A DNA stretch of 21,930 bases, taken from the NCBI GenBank assembly GCA_036503065.1, contig DASXXM010000008.1:1-21930 (forward strand). Reading direction: 5' to 3'. The notes beneath the pieces were generated by a model. It saw only the letters and a list, made by a program, of their open reading frames with translations. It ran no database searches and was not told the DNA's origin. Shown one piece after another: positions 14,813-21,794 of the stretch (position 1 is the stretch's first letter; every line of letters starts with the position of its first letter). The position numbers and the translations under genes are program-made. This DNA comes from DATEPR01 sp036503065 (GTDB taxonomy: Bacteria > Actinomycetota > Actinomycetes > Mycobacteriales > Pseudonocardiaceae).

Positions 14813-15025
14813 TCATCGGCCCGAGGGCACCAGGCGCAGCGCGAGTCGCGGGCAGTAGGCAACCGCCCGCCGCGCGTAGGGCTCCGCCTCCGGTGGGACT
14901 TCCGGCGCTCGACTGCCGTCCTTCGGCATCGGGTAGCCCCACGGGTCCTGATCCAGCACCTCGGGGAGCAACTCGACGCAGGTCCCCCGACCGTCACACA
15001 CGGTCCAGTCAACGCGCAGCTTCAT
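14813..15025 (-). CDS. Ferredoxin, three-cysteine [3Fe-4S] type
   Basis: This 70-residue ferredoxin has only three cluster cysteines: Cys10 and Cys16 in a C-x5-C motif, and Cys58 followed by Pro. That is the pattern of the small [3Fe-4S] ferredoxins of actinomycetes. The rest is acidic and Pro-rich with the usual PEVLDQDPWG segment. Start ATG 15025 overlaps the stop of the NuoF-like gene (ATGA), and GGAGGG lies 6 bases upstream. As the last gene of the operon it probably carries electrons between the NuoF-like flavoprotein and the haem membrane protein. P450-partner ferredoxins look similar, but no P450 gene is in the window. Confidence 0.9.
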   Translation of the reverse strand: MKLRVDWTVCDGRGTCVELLPEVLDQDPWGYPMPKDGSRAPEVPPEAEPYARRAVAYCPRLALRLVPSGR

Positions 15026-16257
15026 CGACGTCCCTCCACTGTGGAGCACCGGCCGGCCAGGTGCAGGTCGATCTCGGCGGCGAACACGCGCAACGCGCTG
15101 CGTACCAACCGGACCGTGCCGTCCGGGTGATGACACGCGCCCCGGTTCACCACCAGCGCCGCAAGTCGCGCGAGTTGGTCGGGCAGTCGGGAATCCCGCT
15201 CGCCCGCGGCCAGTCGGTGCAACGTCGTGGCCATCATCGGCAGGCCGTTGCGACACGGCCCGCACTGCCGTGCGCTCTGCTCGGCCAGGTAACCCGTGAT
15301 CCGGGCCGTCTCGACCAGTCCGCAGTACGACGCGGGCAGCGCGTGCACCACACCGGCACCCGGTGTCGCGCCGAACGGTGCCAGGCCGGCCCGGGACATC
15401 GGCGCGGACACCGCGTCCGCGATCGGCAGCCAGGCACCGTGGTAACCGCCGACCAGCACCGCCGACAGTGGTTGTTTCCCACCGTCCCGCCCAGGTTGTG
15501 TCGCCGGGCCACCGGCCAGTTCCAGCAGCCCACCGAGGCGAATGCCGTACGGCGCCTCGTAGACACCGGGCGTGGCGACGGCGCCGCCGATCGTGGCCAG
15601 GAACGAGCCCGGTTCGGCCTCGGTGCCCGACCGGCGGAACGCGGCCGGGCCCCGATGGGCGATCACGGCCAGGTGGGCCAGGGTCTCCACGTTCTGCACC
15701 AGCGTCGGCCTGCCACGCAGCCCGGACCGCACGACCAGGTCGACCTTGTCCGTCGGCAACGCCCGACGACCGGCGATCCGGGCGATCACGGCGGACTCCT
15801 CGCCCGCGACGAACGTGTCCGGCGCCTCGACGACGGTCACCGCGAACCGGTCGCGGCCCGCCCGATCGGCCAACGCCTGTCGCGCCCGGTCGGCGATTCG
15901 GGCGGGCACGTAGAGATAGCAGTCGTCGGCGCCAACCGCCTCCGCGGCCAGTTGCAGGCCGTCCAGCACCAGGTGCGGCGCCCTGGTCAGCAGGGTGCGG
16001 TCCTTGGCGCTGGCCGGTTCGCCCTCGGCGCCGTTGCCGATCACCACCGGACGCTCGCCGACCGCGACCGCGGCCAGCTTGCGCCACGTGGGGAAGCCGG
16101 CACCGCCCCGGCCGGTCAGCCCGGCCCGCTCCAGCAGCCCGATCAGCCGGCCGCCCGGTCCCTGCCAAGGCAGTTGCCCGGTTCGTCGCACGTGTTCGGA
16201 CAGGCCGGCCGCGGCCAGCGACAGCAACGGTCCGGGGTGCATCATTGTGGCCGTCAT
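15022..16257 (-). CDS. NuoF-like NADH/FMN/Fe-S oxidoreductase subunit
   Basis: This 411-residue protein resembles the NADH-binding subunit of complex I (NuoF/Nqo1) but is found outside a nuo operon. GRGGAGFPT (49-57), IGNGAEGEPASAKDR and NVETLAHL mark the FMN and NADH regions; an SLBB-like segment follows. The Fe-S region has C-x2-C (Cys332, Cys335) and Cys375; the usual first ligand of the complex I motif (SCGxC) is replaced by Ala (SARQC). Start ATG 16257 overlaps the stop of the membrane gene (ATGA), and its own stop overlaps the ferredoxin start. It is the likely NADH entry point of this operon. Electron flow direction is inferred. It could also work with quinone or with an unknown partner. 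Confidence 0.9.
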   Translation of the reverse strand: MTATMMHPGPLLSLAAAGLSEHVRRTGQLPWQGPGGRLIGLLERAGLTGRGGAGFPTWRKLAAVAVGERPVVIGNGAEGEPASAKDRTLLTRAPHLVLDGLQLAAEAVGADDCYLYVPARIADRARQALADRAGRDRFAVTVVEAPDTFVAGEESAVIARIAGRRALPTDKVDLVVRSGLRGRPTLVQNVETLAHLAVIAHRGPAAFRRSGTEAEPGSFLATIGGAVATPGVYEAPYGIRLGGLLELAGGPATQPGRDGGKQPLSAVLVGGYHGAWLPIADAVSAPMSRAGLAPFGATPGAGVVHALPASYCGLVETARITGYLAEQSARQCGPCRNGLPMMATTLHRLAAGERDSRLPDQLARLAALVVNRGACHHPDGTVRLVRSALRVFAAEIDLHLAGRCSTVEGRR

Positions 16258-16823
16258 CGGACACCGGCCAGTTCTGCTGTGACGACCTCGCGAGGCCGGG
16301 CGGCGAATCCGGTGGACAGCCGCCAGGCGACACAGGCCACCACGAGCCCGACGCAGCCCGCGGCGACCAGCCACAGCCAGAGACTGCCGTTGTCCGTGCC
16401 GGTGCCGAGCGTGTGCGCCACGGCCACCGGCCACGACAGGTAGGCCGCCCAGTGCACGAACCGCCAGACGCGGCGGCCGATGCGCTGCCGCAGCAGGCTG
16501 GTCACGAGCACCGCGACCAGCAGTTCCGCCGCGATCGTGCCCAACCCCAGCCAGAACGACCGGTACGGGCCCGCGAACGGCAGCACGACGTCCACCAGCC
16601 GCAGCGGCGCGTACGGGTCGAGCAGCATCGTGCCGACGTGGATGGCCAGGAACACCAACGACAACAGGCTCGCACCGCGATGCACCCAGGTCACGGCGAA
16701 CCGCGGCAGGCCGAACACCGGGCGGGCCGACCGGGTCGCGATGCCCAGCGCCACGACCAGGCTGAACAGCACCAACGTCACCACACCGGTGCCACGGCCC
16801 AGGTACCACAACGCGTTCGTCAT
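16254..16823 (-). CDS. Ferric-reductase-like haem b membrane protein
   Basis: This 189-residue integral membrane protein has about five or six hydrophobic spans and the histidine pattern of ferric-reductase-like cytochromes: His48 and His62 on one helix, His124 and His137 on another, enough to hold two b haems across the membrane. It lacks the C-terminal FAD/NAD domain of ferric reductases, which the NuoF-like protein and ferredoxin may replace. Start ATG 16823 overlaps the ApbE stop (ATGA), with GGAGG 7 bases upstream. It should move electrons from the cytoplasmic Fe-S proteins to the outer face. The terminal acceptor (iron, an extracytoplasmic flavoprotein or another) is not evident. Confidence 0.88.
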   Translation of the reverse strand: MTNALWYLGRGTGVVTLVLFSLVVALGIATRSARPVFGLPRFAVTWVHRGASLLSLVFLAIHVGTMLLDPYAPLRLVDVVLPFAGPYRSFWLGLGTIAAELLVAVLVTSLLRQRIGRRVWRFVHWAAYLSWPVAVAHTLGTGTDNGSLWLWLVAAGCVGLVVACVAWRLSTGFAARPREVVTAELAGVR

Positions 16824-17740
16824 GATCCGTCCTCCGGCCAACCGCCGACCGTGCGCACCGAGCCGTCCGCCGCGACGAACCGGCCCGGCCGGTCCAGCCG
16901 AGCAGGCGCCGACAACCCCCGCACCAGCGCGGCCGTGCTGGCCGTATTGGCGTCCACACAGGACGGCGCGGCCACGGATACCGTGCGCCACACCGGATCC
17001 ACCGGCTGACAGGTCCGCGGGTCGAGCACGTGGTGCAGCAGCCTGCCACCGCGTCGCCACCGGCGGCTGATCGTGCTCGACGTGGCCATGGCCGTTCCGG
17101 CGGCCAGCGCGACCGTGCAGCGCGGCTGGTCCGGACCGTCGGACACCAGCACCTGCCAGTCCGGGCCACTGCCCGCGGTCGCGATGTCGCCACCCAGGCT
17201 GACCAGCACGTCGGTCTCGCAGAATGTGTGAACCAGCGTGGCACACAGGTCGGCCGCGAACGCCTTGCCGACCGCGCCCAGGTCCAGCCGAACGCCCGGC
17301 GGGATCGTCACTTCCTCACCGTGCAGCCGAATCTGGTGCCAGCCGGGCGCTCGCCGGACCACCACCGGCGCGCTGCCGTCCGGGTCGACGACGGCCAGGT
17401 CCCGGTCGTAACCCAGGGACGCCATGGCGATGCCGATCGTGGGGTCGACGTCGCCGCCGGTCCACTCGGCCGCGGTGAGCGCGGCGTCGATCAGCGCCGC
17501 GAGCAGCGGGCTGACCTCGGTCGGCCGGCCGGGCGCCAGTTCGAGCCTGCGCAGTTCGGAGTCGGGCCGGAACCGGCTGCACGCGTCCTCGACGGCCGCC
17601 AGCACCGAGTCCACGATCCGCCGCGCCGCCGGCAACGTGCCCGGGTCGCGGACCACGATGCGCGCCGTGGTGCTCCAGATCGGCCACTGCGCGGTGTCCG
17701 GACCGAGCGGCAACAGGTCCAGTGTCGCCATGCCGATCAC
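16820..17740 (-). CDS. FAD:protein FMN transferase (ApbE family)
   Basis: This 306-residue enzyme attaches FMN from FAD to a Thr or Ser of a target protein. Family features are DLGAVGKAFAAD (153-164, Lys159), LVSLGGDIAT, HHVLDPRTCQPV and ANTASTAAL with metal-binding residues. The start is GTG 17740 overlapping the upstream stop (GTGA); ATG 17731 is the alternative, and neither has a clear ribosome binding site. No signal peptide or lipobox is seen, whereas many ApbE proteins are exported lipoproteins, so this one probably acts in the cytoplasm. No obvious FMN-binding domain protein is encoded in the operon, so its substrate is an open question: the small Ser/Thr peptide, a subunit of this complex or a protein elsewhere. 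Confidence 0.92.
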   Translation of the reverse strand: MIGMATLDLLPLGPDTAQWPIWSTTARIVVRDPGTLPAARRIVDSVLAAVEDACSRFRPDSELRRLELAPGRPTEVSPLLAALIDAALTAAEWTGGDVDPTIGIAMASLGYDRDLAVVDPDGSAPVVVRRAPGWHQIRLHGEEVTIPPGVRLDLGAVGKAFAADLCATLVHTFCETDVLVSLGGDIATAGSGPDWQVLVSDGPDQPRCTVALAAGTAMATSSTISRRWRRGGRLLHHVLDPRTCQPVDPVWRTVSVAAPSCVDANTASTAALVRGLSAPARLDRPGRFVAADGSVRTVGGWPEDGS

Positions 17741-18003
17741 GACCCGGACGACTGGGCCTGCGGGATCGACCCGCTACCCGCATTGACGGTCGGCGTGCTG
17801 CCGGTTGACGTACTGCCGGTTGACGTACTGCCGGTCGACGTGCTGGTCGCCGTCGACGTGCCGCTCTTCGCCACGGTGTCCGCATGTGCGAGCACCGCCA
17901 CCGTGCCCGATCCGACCACGCCCGCCGTGGCGAGCATCGCGGTGATCAGGCCTGCCCTGCGCAGGCCGCGCTCCCTGGCGTCCCTCGGTGTCTGCTGGTC
18001 CAT
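17737..18003 (-). CDS. Small exported Ser/Thr-repeat peptide, first gene of redox operon
   Basis: This 88-residue protein has a basic N-terminus, a hydrophobic segment (about 17-38) and an AHA sequence (39-41) that looks like a signal peptidase site. Cleavage would leave a mature peptide of 47 residues made almost entirely of Ser, Thr, Gly and Ala, with three five-residue STGST-like repeats encoded by a 15-bp DNA repeat and a QAQSSGS tail. It could instead stay membrane-anchored. It has no Cys, no cofactor motif and no classical flavinylation motif (D-x-x-[ST]-G-A-T), though ApbE lies directly downstream with a 4-base overlap. Roles as a linker, glycosylated anchor or unusual flavin carrier are speculation. 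Start ATG 18003 lacks a strong binding site. Confidence 0.75.
   Translation of the reverse strand: MDQQTPRDARERGLRRAGLITAMLATAGVVGSGTVAVLAHADTVAKSGTSTATSTSTGSTSTGSTSTGSTPTVNAGSGSIPQAQSSGS
17788..17847. repeat. 15-bp tandem repeat, four copies, coding
   Basis: Two exact copies of GGTTGACGTACTGCC (17803-17817, 17818-17832) are flanked by variant copies at 17788-17802 and 17833-17847. On the minus strand they encode the five-residue Ser/Thr/Gly repeats of the small exported peptide, so copy number may vary between strains without shifting the frame. Confidence 0.85.
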
Positions 18004-18072
18004 GTCGACCAGCCTGCAAGCGGATACTGTGCGCCGACTGTGCCGACCGTGAGGGGAACCTGTGGCCGCCGG

Positions 18073-19059
18073 TCAGCTCGGCCGGCGCACCAGGAGCCCG
18101 GCGGCCCGGTAGACCGCGTCGATCACGCTCAGGTTCCGGATCGCGTCGGCCGGGTCGGTGAGCACCGGTTCGCCGTGGCGCACCGCGCCGACGAACGCGT
18201 CAAGTTGGTAGGCGTACGTGGGCCTGCGGGCCAGGTGCTCGGTTCGGCGGCCGTCATTCGTGCGCACCGAGATCCGGTGCCCCACCTGCGGCGCGAGTGG
18301 ATTGCGGACCTTCAGCTCACCGCGCTCCCCCACCGCCCGCGCGCTGATCCGCAGCAGGTCCGTCGACCACAGCGAACACCTGATCCGGCCGGTGTGCCCT
18401 GCGGCGAACCGGAGTTCGGCACGCATCGCGCGGTCCACGTCGGCGCCGTGCAGTTCCGCCTTCGCGGACACCACCTCCGGCTCGCCGCCGCCGAGCAGCC
18501 GGACCATGTGCACCGCGTAACAGCCCGCGTCCATCATCGCGCCGCCTGCCAGGTCGAGCCGGTAGCGGATGTCGTGGAACCGGGGCAGCGGGAAGCAGAC
18601 ACTGGCCTCGACGTGCCGCAGCGCGCCGAGCTGGCCGGACGTCACGATCTCCAGCATGCGCATGGCGACCGGGTGATAGCGGTAGTGAAACGCCTCCATC
18701 ACGACAAGACCGGACTTCACTGCCGCGTCCGCCACGACCTTGGCCTCGTCGGCGTTGGCGGTGAACGGTTTCTCGCACAGCACGTGCTTGCCGGCGTCGA
18801 GCGCAGCTATGGTCCAGCGGCCGTGCAGGCCGTTGGGCAGCGGGTTGTAGACCGCGTCCAGGCTCGGGTCGGCCAGCAGTGCGTCGTAGCTGTCGTGCAC
18901 GGTCGGAATGCCGTGCTTGGCCGCGTATGCCCGCGCACGCACCCGATCGCGAGCCGCGACCGCGGCAACCACCACGTCCTCGCGTTCCCTGGCCGGTTTG
19001 ATCAACGCGTTCGGCACGATCCGAGCCGCACCGAGCACACCGATTCGCAACGGATTCAT
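18073..19059 (-). CDS. Gfo/Idh/MocA-family oxidoreductase
   Basis: This 328-residue NAD(P)-dependent dehydrogenase has an N-terminal Rossmann domain (IGVLGAARIV, 6-15), the EKPF motif (96-99, catalytic Lys97) and DAGCYAVH (177-184, Asp177 and His184 in the active site) in the C-terminal alpha/beta domain. The family usually oxidises or reduces sugars, inositols or trans-dihydrodiols; the substrate cannot be read from sequence. ATG 19059 is preferred. Only a weak AGGA lies upstream, but a candidate promoter placed for a leaderless transcript is present. It ends 70 bases before the redox operon on the same strand. Read-through into that operon is possible, but no functional link is evident. Confidence 0.92.
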   Translation of the reverse strand: MNPLRIGVLGAARIVPNALIKPAREREDVVVAAVAARDRVRARAYAAKHGIPTVHDSYDALLADPSLDAVYNPLPNGLHGRWTIAALDAGKHVLCEKPFTANADEAKVVADAAVKSGLVVMEAFHYRYHPVAMRMLEIVTSGQLGALRHVEASVCFPLPRFHDIRYRLDLAGGAMMDAGCYAVHMVRLLGGGEPEVVSAKAELHGADVDRAMRAELRFAAGHTGRIRCSLWSTDLLRISARAVGERGELKVRNPLAPQVGHRISVRTNDGRRTEHLARRPTYAYQLDAFVGAVRHGEPVLTDPADAIRNLSVIDAVYRAAGLLVRRPS

Positions 19060-19065
19060 CCGATC

Positions 19066-19093
19066 ATCCTGGCACGGCGCCGAAATCTGTCAC
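19066..19093 (-). promoter_or_regulatory. Candidate leaderless promoter of the Gfo/Idh/MocA gene
   Basis: On the minus strand GTGACA (19093-19088, 5 of 6 to the -35 consensus), a 16-base spacer and CAGGAT (19071-19066) put the transcription start at or next to the ATG at 19059. Confidence 0.45.
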
Positions 19094-19133
19094 CGACGGC
19101 GGATACCCTCACCACCTCGCCAACACGGAGGCA

Positions 19134-19196
19134 GCCCCCACCGCTCCCGGGGGGCGTCCCCTTTCCAAAGTACCGCTTGTCAAGCCCCAAAAGGGG
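19134..19196. repeat. G/C-run hairpins in the 206-base divergent gap
   Basis: GCCCCC (19134-19139) pairs with GGGGGC (19150-19155), and CCCC-AAAA-GGGG (19185-19196) is a second small stem. The layout resembles the REP-like module at 9811-9883. Function is unknown. Confidence 0.4.
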
Positions 19197-19210
19197 GGTT
19201 TGCCGAGAGC

Positions 19211-19247
19211 CTGTGGACAACCCGATTTGCTGTGGACAGCCGATTTG
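19211..19247. repeat. Tandem direct repeat upstream of the VOC-protein gene
   Basis: CTGTGGACAACCCGATTTG (19211-19229) is followed at once by CTGTGGACAGCCGATTTG (19230-19247), near-identical units of 19 and 18 bases. They end 18 bases before the gene start, a good position for an operator or an activator site. Confidence 0.65.
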
Positions 19248-19265
19248 ACTTCTATGGAGCGTGAT

Positions 19266-19895
19266 GTGTCACTTACCCGCCAAGCAATCTCGGACGGAGC
19301 CGACTCACTGGGCTGGCGCTACGTGCTGGGCACCCTGTGCATGTCGGTACCCAGCACGTCGCTGAATCACTCGATCGAGATCGCGGCAGCCGCGGTCGCG
19401 GCCGGTGGCTCGAGCGCGGACGAACAACTGCGCGTCGACCCGCGACCGGACCGCGTCGACCTGATCCTCGGCGCCGATCTGGCGCTGGCCGAACGGATCT
19501 CGACGGCTCTGGCCGAACAGGTCCCAGCCGCCGTGCCCGGACCGCGCGGCCGGTCGGTGCAGCTGCTGGAGATCGGCATCGACGCGCTGGACATCCCCGC
19601 GATCCTGCCGTTCTGGCGAGCGGTGCTGGCATACGTCGGCGAGGACGGCGACCTGGCCGACCCGGTCGGGCAGGGCCCGGCGATCTGGTTCCAGCAGATG
19701 ACCGAACCGCGCCCGCAACGCAACCGGATCCACTTCGACGTCTCCGTCCCGCACGACGAAGCGCCGGCCCGGATTCGCGCCGCACTCGACGCGGGCGGCG
19801 TCCTGGTGTCCGATGCGCACGCGCCGGCATGGTGGGTCCTGGCCGACGCCGAAGGCAACGAAGCGTGCGTCAGCACCTGGCAGGGACGAGACTGA
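19266..19895 (+). CDS. VOC-superfamily protein with PCD-like N-terminus
   Basis: This 209-residue protein appears to join a short N-terminal part resembling pterin-4a-carbinolamine dehydratase (LTRQAISDGADSLGWRYV with a later SLNHSIEI segment, about residues 2-45) to a glyoxalase/VOC domain. The VOC half contains LEIGIDALDIPAILPFWRAV, WFQQM, RIHFDVSV and a terminal WVLADAEGNEACV strand, as in actinomycete VOC proteins of unknown substrate. GTG 19266 is chosen because GGAG (19256-19259) lies 6 bases upstream; an earlier ATG at 19254 lacks a binding site. The tandem repeat just upstream may control it. The next promoter begins only 7 bases after its stop. Confidence 0.85.
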   Translation: MSLTRQAISDGADSLGWRYVLGTLCMSVPSTSLNHSIEIAAAAVAAGGSSADEQLRVDPRPDRVDLILGADLALAERISTALAEQVPAAVPGPRGRSVQLLEIGIDALDIPAILPFWRAVLAYVGEDGDLADPVGQGPAIWFQQMTEPRPQRNRIHFDVSVPHDEAPARIRAALDAGGVLVSDAHAPAWWVLADAEGNEACVSTWQGRD

Positions 19896-19902
19896 GCAGT
19901 CA

Positions 19903-19930
19903 TGTCGAGAACGCGCCGCCCGCTCCGTTC
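19903..19930 (+). promoter_or_regulatory. Candidate ECF42 autoregulatory promoter
   Basis: TGTCGA (19903-19908), a 17-base spacer and CGTTC (19926-19930) match the ECF42 target promoter as I recall it (TGTCGA at -35, a CGA/CGT-type -10). It lies 50 bases before the YCII gene start, directly upstream of the YCII/sigma operon. Confidence 0.6.
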
Positions 19931-19979
19931 AACGGATGACGGCGCCACCACGGGCGCCACGGGAGACGAGGAACCGGAC

Positions 19980-20381
19980 ATGAAGTTTCTGTTGCTGCAG
20001 AACTACCAGGGCGGGATCGGCTGCGACGTGCCCATGTCGGACTGGGCGCCCCAGGACATCAAGGCCCACATCGACTTTCAGCACACGGTCAACAAGGAGC
20101 TCCTCGACAAGGGCGAGTTGGTGGACGCCCAGGGCCTGGCAGGCCCGGAGCTGGCCAAGTTCGTGACGTTCGACGGCGTCGGCTCCCCGGTGGTGACCGA
20201 CGGACCGTTCGCGGAGGCGAAGGAACTGCTGGCCGGCTACCGGATGGTGGACGTCGAGTCGGCGGCGCGTGCCGTCGAGATCGCCGCCCGGGTCTCGGCC
20301 GCGCCGGGACCGAACGGCGTGCCGATCCAGCAGCCGATCGAGGTGCGGCAGGTGATGAGCGCGCCGAGCATCGATCTGTGA
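19980..20381 (+). CDS. YCII-related (DGPF) protein
   Basis: This 133-residue alpha/beta protein carries the diagnostic DGPFAEAKELLAGY segment of the DGPF/YCII family. It begins MKFLLLQNYQGG, like its relatives. ATG 19980 has GAGGAA (19968-19973) 6 bases upstream. Its stop overlaps the start of the sigma factor gene (GTGA), a fixed arrangement known for ECF42 sigma factors, whose main targets are DGPF genes. The biochemical role of DGPF proteins is not established; the fold relates to dimeric alpha/beta-barrel enzymes. The promoter-like pair upstream suggests the sigma factor drives its own operon. Confidence 0.93.
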   Translation: MKFLLLQNYQGGIGCDVPMSDWAPQDIKAHIDFQHTVNKELLDKGELVDAQGLAGPELAKFVTFDGVGSPVVTDGPFAEAKELLAGYRMVDVESAARAVEIAARVSAAPGPNGVPIQQPIEVRQVMSAPSIDL

Positions 20382-21592
20382 CCGAACCGCCGATCGAGGA
20401 CCTGTTGCGCGAACTGGCGCCGCAGGTCCTCGGTGCGGTCGTCCGCCGGTTCGGCGACTTCGACGCCGCGGAGGACGCCGTGCAGGAGGCGCTGCTCGCG
20501 GCCGCGCAGCACTGGCCCGACGATGGCGTTCCGGTCGCGCCGCGCGGCTGGCTGATCCAGACCGCCGAGCGACGGATGATCGACCAACTGCGGAGCGAGC
20601 ACGCCCGGCGCCGCCGTGAGGATGTCGCGGTACTGCGCGAGCCGTCCGCGGCGCGCGTCACCGATCAGGACGACACGTTGGCCCTGCTGTTCCTGTGCTG
20701 TCACCCGGCGCTGACGCAGGCGTCGGCGATCGCGCTGACGTTGCGGGCGGTCGGCGGACTCACCACGGCCGAGATCGCGAACGCGTTCCTGGTGCCGGAA
20801 GCGACCATGGCCCAACGGATCAGCAGGGCGAAACAACGGATCAAGTCCTCCGGTGTGCCGTTCGGGATGCCCGCCGCCGACGAGCGGTCGGCACGGGTGC
20901 GGTCGGTGCTGCGCGTGCTGTACCTGGTGTTCAACGAGGGTTACACCAGCAGCGCGGGCCACCACCTGCACCGCACCGAGCTGTCCGGCGAGGCGATCCG
21001 CCTGGCCAGGCTGGCGCACCGGGTGCTGCCGGCGGACGGCGAGGTGACCGGCCTGCTCGCGCTGATGCTCCTCACCGACGCCCGGCTCCCCGCCCGCACC
21101 ACGGCGGACGGGGAGCTGATCCCGTTGGCGGAACAGGACAGAACGCGGTGGGACCACGACCTGATCGCAGAAGGCAACGACCTGATCCTCGGCGCGGTGG
21201 CCGGCGGCGCCGTCGGCGAGTACCAACTCCAGGCGGCCATCGCGGCCGTGCACGACGACGCGCCACGGGTCGATGACACCGACTGGCCGCAGATCCTCGG
21301 CCTGTACGGCCTGTTGGAACGCATGACCGGCAACCCGATGGTGTCCCTCAACCGAGCCATCGCGGCCGCCATGGTGTCCGGACCACAGGCCGGCCTGACC
21401 CTGCTCGACGCACTCGACGAACGCCTGGCCGGCCATTACCGACTCGACGCCGTCCGCGCGCACCTGCTCGAGATGGCCGGCGACACCGCCACGGCACTGC
21501 GCCACTACCGCGCCGCCGCGAGCCGCACGACCAGCATCCCGGAACGGAACTACCTGACCACCAAGGCCGCCCGCCTCAGAACCCAGCCCTGA
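20378..21592 (+). CDS. ECF sigma factor, ECF42 type, with C-terminal extension
   Basis: This 404-residue RNA polymerase sigma factor has sigma region 2 at about 10-85 (EDAVQEALL for core binding and APRGWLIQTAERR for -10 recognition). Region 4 lies at about 110-165 (TTAEIANAFLVPEATMAQRISRA, helix-turn-helix, split here as TTAEIANAFL and VPEATMAQRI). A C-terminal extension of about 235 residues follows (VRSVLRVLYLVFNEGY, then NPMVSLNRAIA), which defines the ECF42 group. In that group the extension modulates activity in place of an anti-sigma factor, and none is encoded here. The GTG start overlaps the YCII stop. The signal is unknown. Regulation through the promoter at 19903-19930 is likely. 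Confidence 0.95.
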   Translation: MTEPPIEDLLRELAPQVLGAVVRRFGDFDAAEDAVQEALLAAAQHWPDDGVPVAPRGWLIQTAERRMIDQLRSEHARRRREDVAVLREPSAARVTDQDDTLALLFLCCHPALTQASAIALTLRAVGGLTTAEIANAFLVPEATMAQRISRAKQRIKSSGVPFGMPAADERSARVRSVLRVLYLVFNEGYTSSAGHHLHRTELSGEAIRLARLAHRVLPADGEVTGLLALMLLTDARLPARTTADGELIPLAEQDRTRWDHDLIAEGNDLILGAVAGGAVGEYQLQAAIAAVHDDAPRVDDTDWPQILGLYGLLERMTGNPMVSLNRAIAAAMVSGPQAGLTLLDALDERLAGHYRLDAVRAHLLEMAGDTATALRHYRAAASRTTSIPERNYLTTKAARLRTQP

Positions 21593-21614
21593 TCTACTCG
21601 TCCACTACTTAAAG

Positions 21615-21705
21615 TCACGATTGCGCGTGAGATCACGCCCCTAGAGATCAACTTCCTCACCCGTTTGGGTGAAAGTGTGACCCTAGGTGTCCAAAGACCC
21701 TAGAG
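21615..21705. promoter_or_regulatory. Cluster of TCACG/CGTGA and CCCTAG motifs (candidate operators)
   Basis: TCACG (21615), CGTGA (21626) and TCACG (21633) alternate, including the palindrome GCGTGA-GA-TCACGC (21625-21638). CCCTAG occurs three times (21639, 21681, 21698), and GACCCTAG is repeated with a 17-base period (21679, 21696). The stretch is AT-richer than neighbouring genes and lies between the sigma gene and the last ORF. The regulator is unknown. Confidence 0.45.
21657..21672. terminator. Short hairpin after the sigma factor gene
   Basis: TCACCC (21657-21662), loop GTTT, GGGTGA (21667-21672) form a perfect 6-bp stem 64 bases after the sigma stop. It could be a weak terminator or an operator, since TCAC/GTGA motifs recur around it. 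Confidence 0.4.
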
Positions 21706-21794
21706 GCGTCCCCGCCAAGTCGGCCACGATGTGCGAGCAACAAACACAGAGCGCGCGAATGGCACAGGTGACACGTGGCGAACGGTCGCGAGAA

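Noticed and set aside
17788..17847. Regular 15-bp repeat as a CRISPR-like array
   Set aside because: There are no spacers; the units are contiguous and encode in-frame amino-acid repeats.
21656..21673. Possible BldD-type site (half-sites TnACnC and GnGTnA)
   Set aside because: The half-sites fit but are separated by 4 bases and not by the single A/T of the known consensus.
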